A DNA stretch of 64,000 nt from Portulaca oleracea (taxonomy: Eukaryota > Streptophyta > Magnoliopsida > Caryophyllales > Portulacaceae). The stretch covers positions 20,825,001 to 20,889,000 of the forward strand of contig CM055883.1 of assembly GCA_029582165.1 (NCBI GenBank), read 5' to 3'. The stretch's first letter is position 1. Every line of letters begins with the position of its first letter. Below the pieces are notes generated by a model. That model was not told the origin of the DNA. It searched no databases and saw only the letters and a program-made list of their open reading frames with translations. Below are positions 36,401-48,228 of the stretch, one piece after another. The position numbers were made by a program, and so were the translations under genes.

Positions 36401-36923
36401 TGGTTTCGATGTGTTGGGTGTGTTTATCCGAGATCCTCTCTCTCTAATTTGAGAGCTTGAAATCAAATTTCTACTTATAATGAGAACATAAAATCACCTA
36501 TAAATTTTCATTATAGGTCTTGAGGAAACGGATAAACAACCAACTCTTCATGAGAAGCTACAACTAATTGCATGTTCCTTTTTGTAGGCTGACTCTCATC
36601 CTTCAAAGCACATCTACTTTGCTGTAGAACCTGCATATTTGCATAAATGCGAGTTTCACAACCAGTATCTAATACTCAAATTGGGTTTAATAAGGGTAAT
36701 GTGTATCATATATGCATTGACCTAGAAATGAAATCATATTATTACATCTCAAGTCTTCCTTGTAGTTTGGACATTCACGTTTCCTGCGTCATATACCTTT
36801 ACAATAAAACATACATGATCCGGTTTAACCAGTAGCTGTCATTAGTTGGGTATGTACAACTATTTGTCCTTATCTTTCCTTTGACATCTTGTTTTTTTGA
36901 TGGATTTCCTAGATCTTATTTCC
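33410..36923 (-). pseudogene. Ty1/copia pol remnants, tandem copy 1 (right part)
   Basis: On the minus strand, from right to left: a degenerate gag zinc knuckle (about 36,755-36,810), a protease with LDTGC (about 36,690), pre-integrase and integrase start with CKACLMGRMTK and GCKHIDVCG (35,719-35,910), integrase end with KALEKTPYMIW and a KVFVSLNAFFLE segment (35,150-35,389), RT end with MYATRSSKPDITYT (34,138-34,359). Stops and shifts abound. Colinear with 37,454-40,940. Confidence 0.88.
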
Positions 36924-37453
36924 CCTTGAATTCCCTTGTCACATACTGTCTCTAGTACGGATAAGGTAAGCTAAAGTCATTCTTATGTAAGACCCGAACG
37001 TTCCTTGATCTCCGAGTTAGACATTGAAAAAATAGATGACCAACTATTGATTCAACTGAGCTCGACTAAGCATTTTCAGTCCAATCTCACTGAGTGGCTA
37101 ACGAGACATTTGTCCTTAATAGAGAGGACAATGCCATCTTGTTCAGAAACACATTCTCACATGATACAATGTAACCCAGACACCACCTTTATAGCCTACT
37201 GTTACGAAAGGCGTTTGACGCGTTCCAAAGTTACAACAGACCAGGTAGTCTATGTATTGAACTCAGGATTTAGGAATTTTGAGTAGTGAGAGCTCCTATG
37301 ATAGTTCCCAACTTAATGAGCTCCCACTGCGGGTCAGTTCGGTAGTTGTTCTCAACAATACCCATGTGATTGATTTATGATGTCATCACATCACCATGAT
37401 CACGAAACTTGATCATCACCTCAATCCTACATGCTAATTGTGTTGATATTATC
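36924..37453 (-). mobile_element. Copia 3' non-coding region, tandem copy 2, with empty Tekay site
   Basis: Colinear with 24,741-25,274. It begins at CCTTGAATTC, fused directly to the gag-side end of copy 1 rather than to an LTR. The uninterrupted TTATC at 37,449-37,453 is the pre-insertion site of Tekay-2. Confidence 0.88.
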
Positions 37454-40400
37454 ACTGTTCCTACGTGATAATATATACAGTTAGGAACCGGGTCGACTGT
37501 CAACCAAGACTAGCGTTATCAAGTTCACTAATGGGGTTTCAGAAATCGGACCTCATCCAATTTCCATTTTGAATGCGCTAACCTTTTTGGACATTTACAT
37601 AATTCTAAACCACAATTAATGTAACTTTTTGAATCTTATTCTTAATGATGAATCAACAAAGTCGTAATTCATGAACAATTCATGTAAATTTGACTTATTA
37701 ATATTCCGGAATCTGTTTAATACCTATTGCCCATGCATGACTATCATGCTATAACTACAACAGGGGTTTAGTACATAATATTTGCAATAAACCTCGCATA
37801 TATACCATCTCACTAATGACCTTTCATACGGGAAAATATTTCTGGAACTCATGTTTGGATTCATAGTGAGCTTCAGTTCCTTTGCTTGAGTGATGGCTCC
37901 TATCAACAAGGCTCCATTTCTCTCGCAAGGCTAGAAACATCACCCAATTCTAAAACGAACTTCACAATCCTAAGTGTTTTTGTCACGACTTCTAAAGTCT
38001 TGCCATGCTTGTCTTATTTTTATAATTAAACGCATGTCATATTAGGAACTTCTTCCAGCTCACCTCAATACCAATTAAACAGGTCGTATAATATTATCTA
38101 ACCTTTTGGACAATCATATTTCTCTGTCATAAGTGTAGCATCAATGAAACTCTTCACACTTAGCTTTTATCAACCACTTTAGACTTAGGACACATCCTTA
38201 GTTTGCTTATACATATACAATGTATATGCTATGTTGGGCTTTTGAATATCTCATGGCATACATTAATCTCACGTCTGAAGCTTGAGTTATATATCTCATC
38301 CTTTTTAGATCTCCTGATTATTTTGAGACAATAAAATTCCTTAAGGATATGACGTGATTTATGGAAATTAATCTATTCTCGAAGTGGATTGAACTATTCA
38401 ACACCTAGTCAACTTTGATTCAAACAATGAAAATCTTTAATCTATCATTATAGATCTTGTCTCCAAGAAAATTCTTTGCCCCACCAATCCTTCACTTTGA
38501 AAATTATTCCCAAGTCAACCTTAGTAGAAGCAACATTGGAATCTTCTTCTCAGTACGTAGTATGTCAATCACATACAATATCAGAAAACGCATTGCTCCC
38601 GCTGAACTTCTTGTAAACATAATATTACCTTTGACACTTCCCAGTATGTCAAACTTTTGATATCTTGGTCAAGAAGGTCAATGATTCCAACTCCTATAAG
38701 CTTCCTTAAGACCACAGATGGTCTCTTGAAGTTTACATGTATTCCAACAAAAGACCAATAAGTTGTGTCAAGTACACACCTTTCTTCCAAATCTAATTTT
38801 GAAGTCAGTCTTGATGTCTATCTTAATGAACCCATGTTTTCCCCTTAAAATCCTACTATGCCTCATGGCTCACACCTTCAGACCTTATGGAAGCTTGGTT
38901 GAATACATGGAATCCATCTTAGACCTTATCGAAGCTTGACTTGCTAAAGCTTCTTTGTTGTAGGTAGAGTCATTACTTTCGAAAAGTAACATCTCACGCT
39001 CATCCATAGAAGATCGATATCTCTGTGGTTGACAAAGTTGTTTACCTGACCATGCTTGGAGTAATGTTCATGACACCTCCTCCTCAACGTTTTGAGGAAC
39101 TTCAACTGCCTCAACCTTGTTCTTAATTTTCCGACCAATAGGAAAATTTGAACTAGGATTAAGTGGCGGAGTTTCAAGTGATGATTATAGTGTTTTGTGT
39201 CTCTTGAACTTTGGTAAGTTCAAAAACTCTCACACTCTTTCTTTTAGAGAACAATATATTCTCTTAAAAGAAAGCATTTTGAGACACAAACACTTTTCCC
39301 TACAACAGTTTGTTGAAGTGATACTCCTTTCTTTTAGAAGACGGTTCAAGAACCTCTCCTCTCCATATCATATATGGTGTCTTCTTTAACGCTTCAGATA
39401 ATCTTTGTTCAGTAATTAAAGCTATGGTTAACTGCGTGTATCCCCAAAAGGTAACCGACAATGTTGATTCAAACATCATTGATCACACCATATCTAATAA
39501 GGTGTGATTTCTCTTTTAGATACATCATTGAGATGTCGTATTCCTAGAGGAGAGAGTTATGAAACAATTCCATATTCTCTAGAATGGTCAGTGAAATCAT
39601 GGCTCAAATACTCACCTCCTCAACCTTATTGAAGAGTTTTGGTTCTCTTGCCAAGTTGGTTTTGTACATCATTTTGAAAATCTTTGAACATTTCAAAGGA
39701 TTTGGACTTGTGGCGTATTAAGTAGATATACCCATATCTACTAAAAATCGTCACTAAAAGTGATGAAAAGTACAATAAACCTTCTTCTAGCACTAGTGCT
39801 TATAGGCCCACATACATCAATATGTTTGCATTCAAATAAGTCATTAGCTTGTTCACCATTTCTAATAAGAGGTGATTTTAGTCATCTTAACCATCAGGCA
39901 TGCTTTACCAACATTGAACTTTCAAAGTTTAGGTTTTCCAAAATGCTGCACTATGCAGTTTCTGAATGCATTTATGATTAATATGATTTAAGCTTATAGT
40001 GCCATAATTGTGTTTCATTAGAGTCATTTGTTCAAACTCTTGGCTCAACCATTAGCATCTCTTCGATCGTAACTAGGTGCTCTCATTGTTTCGCCAAGAC
40101 TACTTCATTTCGGAAATCTTTAAACTATTTTAACATTCCAGCTACAGATGAATCTCATAGACATGAATCACCATGTATTATTTTATTCATCTTTGAAGAT
40201 TTGAAGTAATCCATCCCTTGTACTTGTGCTCAATTGGACTACACACATCCATATGCATGAGTGTTTGTTGGCACGTTCACCCTTTCTTGTAAAAGGTACA
40301 ATCATGCTTTGAAGACATCACATGTTTCGAAGTCTTATCATTCAAAAGTCTATCACTGTGACGCTTCTAAAGACGCTCTGATATGCATGACTTAATAGAT

Positions 40401-41340
40401 AGTTACAAGTGTTATGTTTGAACATGAGTTATTCCTTTTAAACATTTTGGTTCGATATGTTGGGTGTGTTCATCCGAGATCCCCTCTCTCCCTAATTGAA
40501 AGTAAGAAATACTTATAATGAGAACATAGAATCACCTATAAATTTCTCTTATAAGTCTTGAGGAAATGGATAAACAATTAACCAATTCTTCATAAGGAAC
40601 TACAACTAATTGCATGTTCCTATTTGTAGCCTGACTCTCATCCTTCAAAGCACATCTACTTTGCTGTAGATCCTGCACATTTGCATAAATGCGAGTTTCA
40701 CAGCCGGTATCTAATACTCAAAATGGGTTTAATAAGGGTAGTGTGTATCATATACGCATTGTCCTAGAAATGGAATCATATCTCAAGTCTGTCTTATAGT
40801 TATTCACGCTCCCAGTGTCATATATACATGATCTGGTTGTTAACCGGTTGCTGTCATTGGTTCGATATAAACAACTGTTTGTCCTTACCTTTCCTTTGAC
40901 TTCTTGTCTTTGATAGATTTCTTAAATCTTATTTTCCCTTTCACTAAAAGACTATCTTTGGTTGTCAATCTTTTGGCTAAAGGGGATATGAGGTTTCTCA
41001 TGTTTTAAAATAGTCAAATTATTTCAGAACATGAGTGACATCAATTGGCCTTTATCTAGCTTAACCGAGACTATCTGGTTATTGGTTTCATGTTTATCAA
41101 CTCTAACTAGCTCGATGAACTTGGTTTGAGTTGGTAATATTGAAATCCTTCCTCTAATCTTCAAACATTTTGAAGTTAAACTTGTATGAATACTATGACA
41201 TTACATGTATTCATTTGACTTAATTGACTTATTAATATTGATGCCTAGCTCACTGGTATATCAAAGACATGTTTCTTTTAATTCGCCCGAGACAATCTTC
41301 TGATAGCAATGCCAATTAAGGAATTAGTGCAATTGTTTTT
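37454..41340 (-). pseudogene. Ty1/copia gag-pol remnants, tandem copy 2
   Basis: Same order as copy 1: zinc knuckle near 40,790-40,830, protease near 40,690, pre-integrase near 39,760-39,960, integrase end 39,117-39,430, RT segment with RPSVVLRKLIGVGIIDLL at 38,581-38,790. It extends further right than copy 1, to gag remnants at about 40,940-41,330. All frames are broken. Positive-strand frames across 34-40 kb are shadows. Confidence 0.85.
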
Positions 41341-42700
41341 CTCTTTCTCAAGGAGAAAACAATATTTTATTAGTGGTGGATGTTTGAGTGAAAAGACATA
41401 AATAATTCTATGAGACAAAAAGTGGTTCATTTTAGTTATTATTCATCAAAAGAAATTAAACTAATTTTAATTTCAAATCAAAACACTTTATCAACTCTCA
41501 TTTAGTGTTTTAATTTACCAAGACCCACATGACTCATGGGCTCAAGTGGACTTTGGCCCAACAAAACTTGATCACATGTTATCTTTGGTGGATCATCTTA
41601 TGATCGATCATTCGAAATGATTCTTGGCAAGAAATTTGTATCGAGTACAATATTTCTCTTCCTCTGCTCTTGGCCCAAAACTATTTTGATAGTCAATTTG
41701 AATTGACCTAGCTCCCACCCTACTTATTAATGATGGACAAATAATTCGCTTTGGTTTTCTTTATTTATCCATCTAAGTGGTGTTTCGATAGGTTGAGCAA
41801 TAATTCATTTTTGAGAGTAGGTTTTATTATCCTAAGCATGCAATTCTAGGTGAACTCTTTCGAAAAGCATAAAAGGAATAATAAAACTACATGCTATAAC
41901 AGATTTAAAGCATAAATAAAACCCTAGTATGACCACCTAGACTTAATCAAACTAATTTTAACTAAGCCTTGATAGTCTTCAAGAAACTCTTCTTGGGTTT
42001 TGCAACTTCCTTAGATGGGCTCCAACTCGAATCACCACCTCCATTGTTGTTAGGCTCCCACTCAACTTGATGTCTCCAATTACTACAAATTTACAAAGTG
42101 GACCTCACAATTGAGGATTGACATGAATTAAAATAAACTTAACTGAAAATTTAAATTTAAAATTAATTCAACGACAGCACGCAAGCAGTATTTCACCCAA
42201 CCTGGTACACAGACCGGTAAAATCGACTATCAATGGCCATACAAGAAGCACATGCAAACATGTAATATTGAAATAATTATATAAAATATAACACATGCTT
42301 AAATGACAAATTATAAAGGCATATATAATTGCAACACAACATATATAAGGAAACAAATACTAAATAAGGTTTCCTAAAAGATTTGCATGATTAATAAAAT
42401 AAACAAAATTCTAAATTTTGTCTAAGTTATCAAAACAGATTTAGGATTTTATACCTTTACCTACAAAATACTCGATTTTCCTAAAATCAAGGATTCTAAA
42501 AGATACTATTTCTTTTAAAGATATTGTAAGTTTCCTAAAATTTACAAAAAAATACAAAATAGATTTTATGCCCATCAACTGATTTAGTAGTAATAGGATT
42601 TAATAATTAATTTCGAAAATTAATTACAAACCCTAAAACACACGAATTTACCATAACTGCTGGCAACACGGTCCGTGTTGCTTCCTAGTATCTGTTAATT
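41341..42700 (-). other. Non-coding sequence; possible short coding tail at 41,962-42,090 (minus)
   Basis: A minus-strand frame ending at TAG 41,962-41,964 reads VEWEPNNNGGGDSSWSP then a Lys-rich end, and is followed by an AT-rich 3'-UTR-like stretch. It looks like the end of a protein but the family is not recognised. A GGGTGGGAGC tract is near 41,710. A single perfect dyad CAACACGGTCCGTGTTG at 42,664-42,680 matches those in the copia LTR at 24.3 kb, so part of a 5' LTR may lie here. Confidence 0.35.
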
Positions 42701-43160
42701 TCGTGAATGAAAACTTAAATAAAATATCAAAACTTATCGAATTTAAAATTCCCACATCATAGTGTTATCTAATAACCTACTATGAAGATTTTCCAAAATT
42801 ATAACAATTTTCAAAAGATTGCAAAATTTTAGGCAATTAAACCTTTTTAATTCGCCGTTTAAGAGGAAAATAAATATGAACAGTCAGATAAGTTTGAAAA
42901 TCAAATTTTATAATTTTTCCATACAGTAAGTCTATCTAATATGTTACTGTAAAAGTTTTAGATTTTTATCAAATTTTGAAAATTAGAATAAAAATCAGAA
43001 AAGTAAACAATTATACTTCGCTGTTAATCTGAAAATTAAAGGAAAAATAGCTAACGACTTCGAAAATTCATGAAACTTTTATCCTTAACATAATGGTTAC
43101 CCAGTAACCTACTGTAAAATATTTAGAAAAATTGCATGTTTCTAAAAATTTACAAAATTC
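42700..43160. repeat. Three diverged tandem copies of a ~166-bp repeat
   Basis: The landmark TAACCTACT or its variant TGTTACTGT recurs at 42,773, about 42,940 and 43,105, spacing 166-167 bp, within a shared context of a CATA/TATCTAATAACC block and AAATTTTGAAAATTAG-like sequence. AT-rich and non-coding. Confidence 0.65.
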
Positions 43161-43199
43161 AGAGAAGTAACAATTTTATTTCTCTCAGATCTGAAATCT

Positions 43200-43779
43200 A
43201 AATTAAAAAATATAATTTAATCGGATAACGCTCGTGACAAGCAGAGACCAACCCTTGGATATTCTTGATGGGAAGAAGCACATAAAGCCGTCACGCCCGA
43301 GTCACTTGTTGTCACGGCCGCGACGTGCTGCGGAGAGAAGAAATGTGCTACGGACAGAAGCCAATCGCACCTGCGACAGGGAGTGTCGCACCCACGACGA
43401 CCTAAAATTCTGCGCGATGTTCAAGGCAAAACGGTTGAGTTTTAAGTAACTGTTTTGGCTGTATATATACCCTAAGTAGCGAAATCAGCAACAACTAGGT
43501 TTTTATTAGTCTAATCTACATTATATCTTAGTTTTTATCATTATGCTTTTCTCTTGATTAGGGTTTTAAGCTTTAATTATTCTCCAAGCTTCTCTAGTTC
43601 TTGAATGTAATCAACTCTTCTTGCAATTAATTTCTGATATCTTTCTTCATTCTCTTGTTCTCTATTTTGATAGTCATTGTTAGTTGATTAGCTTAGCCAC
43701 AAAACACAAATCCAATTTTAATGAGGAGGAGGATCAAGAATAACAAATTCTGCTTTCAAGTGAGAATTTGGGGGTTCTT
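43200..43779 (+). repeat. Plus-strand LTR-like fragment, left part
   Basis: Contains a GC-rich dyad cluster (43,285-43,405), a TATA box GTATATATAC at 43,461-43,470, and then a transcribed-leader-like stretch with CTTCTCTAGTTCTTGAATG. It is interrupted at 43,779 by the Athila-like element and resumes at 60,003. The frame 43,234-43,449 runs over the dyads and is not a gene. Confidence 0.6.
43461..43470 (+). promoter_or_regulatory. TATA box of plus-strand LTR-like fragment
   Basis: GTATATATAC about 60 bp downstream of the dyad cluster, in an otherwise GC-to-AT transition typical of an LTR promoter. Confidence 0.55.
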
Positions 43780-45224
43780 TGACAGACCTAAAACATATAC
43801 GTGTCTGTGTACCGCAAGTGTACGGGTCTGTGTAGTAATAAAATATCGTTCTCTCTCAGGGATTTGTGTTCAATCACGCACTAAACTAGTTCGCTACAAA
43901 GAATGCTAGGTCGATCCAAAGGGTGTTGTAAAGTTTTCTAAATTAAACTAAGAAAGCAGGAATTTTTAGGGGTTTTATCAAATAATTAAAAGCGTTCAGG
44001 GGAGTCCACTCTAGTCAATTAATCAAATTATCAACAATTCCGGTGCAGGCGACAAGATAATTCGGGGTCTATAATCTTTCTAGGCCCTATCACTTCGATC
44101 TTTTGATCCTAGGTGAGTTACAGTGATTAACCTAAACATTATTTCTAACTATTTAGCCTAATCAAAGATAAGAACTAATTATAAATTGACCCTAGGCAAG
44201 AATCATTATGTCCAACTATTTTCTAACCTATTCAATCTACGCAATATGATTCAAAACTCAAATTGTCGTTCTATTGTCAAGAATCTAAAACCAGGTACAG
44301 ACTCAAACTGTCATTCTATTGTCAAATTACCATGACATACATTGCACGCAGATTAAACGATTAAAAAGATAACCTAACACTGAAACTGTATTCAAAATCA
44401 ATCAATTAACATCGAGTTTATCCCCCAAACTAAGAAAAATTAGCTACTCATGATGCTAAAAGTAAACATCACAAAATCTAAATAATAGCAAGAAAACATT
44501 AAAGAAGAATAGAAATAAACCGTGTTCGAATTGGCGGAATCGATCTCTTCGTGTCACACGAATCGATCTCTTTCGTGTTCTTCGATCACGAACAACAATC
44601 TAATCTAATAAAAATCTTTTGGAATCAACTGTGAATAAATTGATCTAAATCTACTCTAAAAGCTACCTAAAAATCTCTCTGAAAACTGTGAAGAAAATCG
44701 CGCGCTGCGGATCCCCTTGAAACGGCGGAAGTCAAAGCTGTTTTATAGTGAGTGGATTAGGGCACAAAACGCGGCCTGCGTTTTGGAAACGCTGGCTGCG
44801 TTTTGCCCAAGTAGCGAATTTCACCGTGAGAGGGCGCTGGATGCGCCTCCAAAACGCGGGCTGCGTTTTGTCTTTTCTCGGCTGCCAAACTTTCTGGACA
44901 AGGCGCGACCTGCGTTTCCAAAAATGCTGCATGCGCCATGCCTCTCCGCTTCAATTGGACTTGGGCCGAGTCGTTTGGGCCGTTCTTCCTTTCCTTTTGT
45001 TTCCTTCTTCATTCCCTTTTTATATTTTCCATGATGTTTGCTATTTCTTCTCCAATTCTTCATGCTTTTTGATATAATTCCACCAATTCTTGTAAAACAT
45101 ACCAAACTCGCGAACAAGTGTATAAATCACAGAAATTGCTATAAAAATAAGAGATATCGGGTATAAAAAGCATGAAACTGACATGATTTGAGACCTAAAA
45201 ACTCTATATAAAATTGTCTTATCA
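43780..45224 (-). repeat. 3' LTR of Athila-like element (1,445 bp)
   Basis: Minus strand from TGATAAGACAATTT (45,224) to GGTCTGTCA (43,780). Very similar to 58,596-59,997; it has an extra ~45-bp tandem duplication at about 44,285-44,330 (ACTCAAACTGTCATTCTATT repeated). A dyad array at 44,766-44,940 lies just upstream of the TATA box. Frames at 44,717-45,117 on both strands run over the dyads. Confidence 0.93.
44741..44748 (-). promoter_or_regulatory. TATA box of Athila-like LTR
   Basis: Minus-strand CACTATAAAAC, about 20 bp downstream of the nearest dyad (44,766-44,784). The equivalent in the other LTR is TATAAGAGGG at 59,513-59,520. Confidence 0.65.
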
Positions 45225-45236
45225 AATCCCCCCATG
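45225..45236 (-). promoter_or_regulatory. Polypurine tract of Athila-like element
   Basis: Minus-strand CATGGGGGGATT directly before the 3' LTR start TGATAAG. Confidence 0.85.
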
Positions 45237-45810
45237 CTTAGCTCTTGCTTGCCCTCAAGAAAGTCAGAGTTAAAAATAGGAGGGTTAGGGCTCAAACAGG
45301 AGAAACCAAGTGTAAGAAGAGAAAGAGGCGAAAAGGTCTTTCGAAAGGATTACAAAAACAAAATCTTAACACCCCCTCAGGCTAACCAATCTAACACATC
45401 AATTCAATCAAGCAATCATAAAGATCAGTCTGGACAAGATCAAAACTCAGTTCAAAAGAGAAAGGAAGAAAATTTCGAAACCAAAAGGAGAGAACAAGTA
45501 CTTCTGAAGCATAAACCTGCTAACAGTCTTAAGAATAATGCAAATGTGCGCGGTTAGTTATGGATGTAAGTCAGTTAAAAAGAGCAAACCTCACATAGAA
45601 AAGAACAAAATCACTCAATCACTCATATTTCAATACGTTTGAGGGTTTTCTCATACTCAAACCAATAGAAACAACTACAATAAGTTTTGTAAGAACCTCG
45701 CTCTCCACTACTTGGATGCAATGCACAAGTGACAATCAAAAGGACTTTATCGGGTTGTAACAGGGTTTAGGTTAGTGTAGCATGGTTTGTGAGACCTCGG
45801 TTATATCGTT
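45237..45810. other. Athila-like 3' non-coding region, no gene seen
   Basis: Frame 45,234-45,557 (plus) has no domain. On the minus strand the segment next to the polypurine tract reads TTGAGGGCAAGCAAGAGC, a phrase related to those before the other purine tracts in this element. Confidence 0.5.
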
Positions 45811-47030
45811 CTTCCAAAGGGAGCTAGAGACCTTAGCTGCAACTATTCGACTCTAGGTAAGGTTTACGATCACGAAAGGGTGATAGATTTTTGGGGTAAA
45901 AACAGCACAAACACACTAGGTTCGGTCAAAAAGGTGAGACAATGGGTGTCGGGAGACTTTCGGGATGCAAACGGGGATAAGGAAGTGGGTTTCGCAGCAA
46001 GAGAGTAACGAGAAGGGGAAATCAATTGGTAACTCCGTTGGAAAATACCCATCGGGCTTCCTTTTTCAATGATAGTCCGGATTAACTTCCCCAAAGTCCA
46101 TAGACAGACCCGGGGAAGTTGATGAAACGGAATTTCCTAGTTGGTTTCTATTCGCTTTCGCGAACTAGAACACTAACTATCCCAATTCCTACCTTCCAAC
46201 AAGCATTGGATGTATTAGGGATGCTTTTGCACTCAAATACATCCCATTTGAGGGAAGGATAGGGTTGGGAAGTTGATTTCCTAACTAGTTACTCACTAAT
46301 ATTGCTAACCCAAACCTAATCACCCATTCATACCCTTAATATCTCCTTAACCCATTAGGGTTCTAGCCACGAAACATCCTAACTATCATGATACTAACAT
46401 CAACAACATTAATCATGCTTAAAAAGATAAACAAGAACAATAAATAATCAACAAAGCCAATAATAACAACAAAAGCAAAAACAGGGATTAATAAATAAAC
46501 TATGAAGTAAAAGAGAGAAAGGTTAAGAAGTGCTCATTAATGGTGATTACAAAGAGGAAAAACTTCTGAATAAATAAGCTCCAATGCTCCAAATATGATA
46601 ATAATGTTCAATCTTGAAATAAAACTTGATAGAATCCAATACAAGAATCAATAAACTCAACAGAAATCTTCACTAATCCCTCTAATCCAGAGCTTAAAAT
46701 GTGTGATAAATGAAGGCTAAAGTATGAAAAAAAAGTAGCTAAAGACTGATTAAAGATGTTCTCCCAGCTAAAATGACTTAAAACAATATATAGTAACTCA
46801 GGTTGTTACTCAAAACTCATCATTTAACGCTACAGACAAAACGTGTCCCGCAGGGGACCGTGGCCACGGTCCTGCGTAAGGCAAGTAGAACTCAACTTCG
46901 CAGCGATCGTGGCACGGTACCCGACTGGTGCACCGCAGGTGATTAGGGTTGACATCTTTTGCTCCTTCGCATGGCACGGCCACGGGAGCGTCACGCGGTC
47001 TTGTTCGACCAGCCCTATCCTTCCCTCAAA
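45811..47030 (-). repeat. LTR fragment of a second family, nested copy A
   Basis: Colinear with 50,672-51,905 (copy B) from AGGGAGCTAG through CTCACTAATATTGCTAACCC to CGTGTCCCGCAGGGGACCG. It has a TATATATTG box near 46,785 (minus) and one perfect dyad ACCGTGGCCACGGT (46,858-46,871). Similarity ends near 47,030, where copy B continues about 480 bp further. Confidence 0.8.
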
Positions 47031-48228
47031 TGGGTACTCGTGAGGGTTTGTTGCGGCTGTACCCACAAAAGCCAAAGAAAAAGGAAAAAGGGGAAAGAAA
47101 AAGAAGCGAAAACCGAAAAACAAAACAAAGCAAGACAAAGAAAATACTCCCGTCCCCAATCATGCACCTAGTTCCCCAACCCGCCTCAACAATCGATTGG
47201 AAGAAGCAAGTATAAACAAATTAACACACGAAGGTTGGAAAACTACCAATCTTTGAGATATTGAACCAAAACACTTCCTGTTGAGCAAGACTACTCGTGA
47301 ATATGTGCAAATGGGCTCTAGTCGGTCTTCCCTATCCTAAACCAGACAATCAGAGTCGTTCTCATGCTCAAGCTCGAGATTATCTAGCCTATTTCACTCT
47401 TGGTTTTTCTTTTCTTTCAACCTCTCTTTTCTTTCTTATTCTCACTTTACTCTTTTTCTTTCCTTTCTCTCTTTTCTTTCTTTTTCTCACTTCACTCTTT
47501 TTCTTTCCTTTCTCTCTTTTCTTTCTTTTTCTCTCTTTTCTTTCTAGCTTTTTCTTGCCATTCTAATTCTAAACTCTTTGTTTTTCTTTTTCTTGCTTCG
47601 CTCCTTTCTTTCATTGCAAAAACTACACTCTTTTCTTTCCACTCAAATCGCTTGTGTCTTTTAGAGTGTTTGCATCGGGTTTTGCGGGATTTAAGCACCG
47701 ATATTCGCAAAGGGCTACCCTCCCTGCTGGGTTTCTCCATACGTGAGACATTGCGCTTAAGGGGCATAGGGTGCCGATCCACCCAAACCAACCCATGACG
47801 GTAGGCCCGACAGTTATTTGATTAATGTATTAATTAAGAGCTTAAGCATTTGAACAATCAAAACCGTCTAACTTAGGTAAGAAGACATAGTCAAAGCGTG
47901 TAAGAATTGAGGATTCTGCTATCCCATTTCATGTAGAGGTCTAAAAGAGACAAGTCATGTCAAAGATCCTTCCTAAGGCCTCTATTTATTCATACTGGCC
48001 GCTTCCAACTGACCGAATCGGCAAATTAGACAACTATCTACATAACTATGAATGGAAACATCTTAAAAAAGAAACGAAAGAAACTTTTGGGTTTTCACAA
48101 CATTTCTCCCCTTTTTACTCTTTCTCACACAAAAATTTTCAAATTTTTAATTTTTTCAAATGTTAGCAAAACCTAGGAAAACAAGGAACAAAATGACTAG
48201 GTGATCTACCCTTGAAGCAGAACATCTC
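47031..48228. other. Non-coding, with C/T-rich low-complexity tract
   Basis: A CTTTCTTTT / TCTCTTTTC tract at 47,400-47,560 gives spurious long frames on both strands. No domain or repeat boundary recognised. Confidence 0.6.

Noticed and set aside
44717..45117. Overlapping 98-109-codon frames on both strands with many Arg, Phe and Ser
   Set aside because: They cover the LTR dyad array; symmetric CGC repeats keep several frames open at once. The same frames recur in the other LTR at 59,516-59,890.
46830..47798. Several long frames with hydrophobic Phe/Leu/Ser or Lys/Arg/Glu runs, looking like membrane or basic proteins
   Set aside because: They are translations of a C/T-rich low-complexity tract and its complement.
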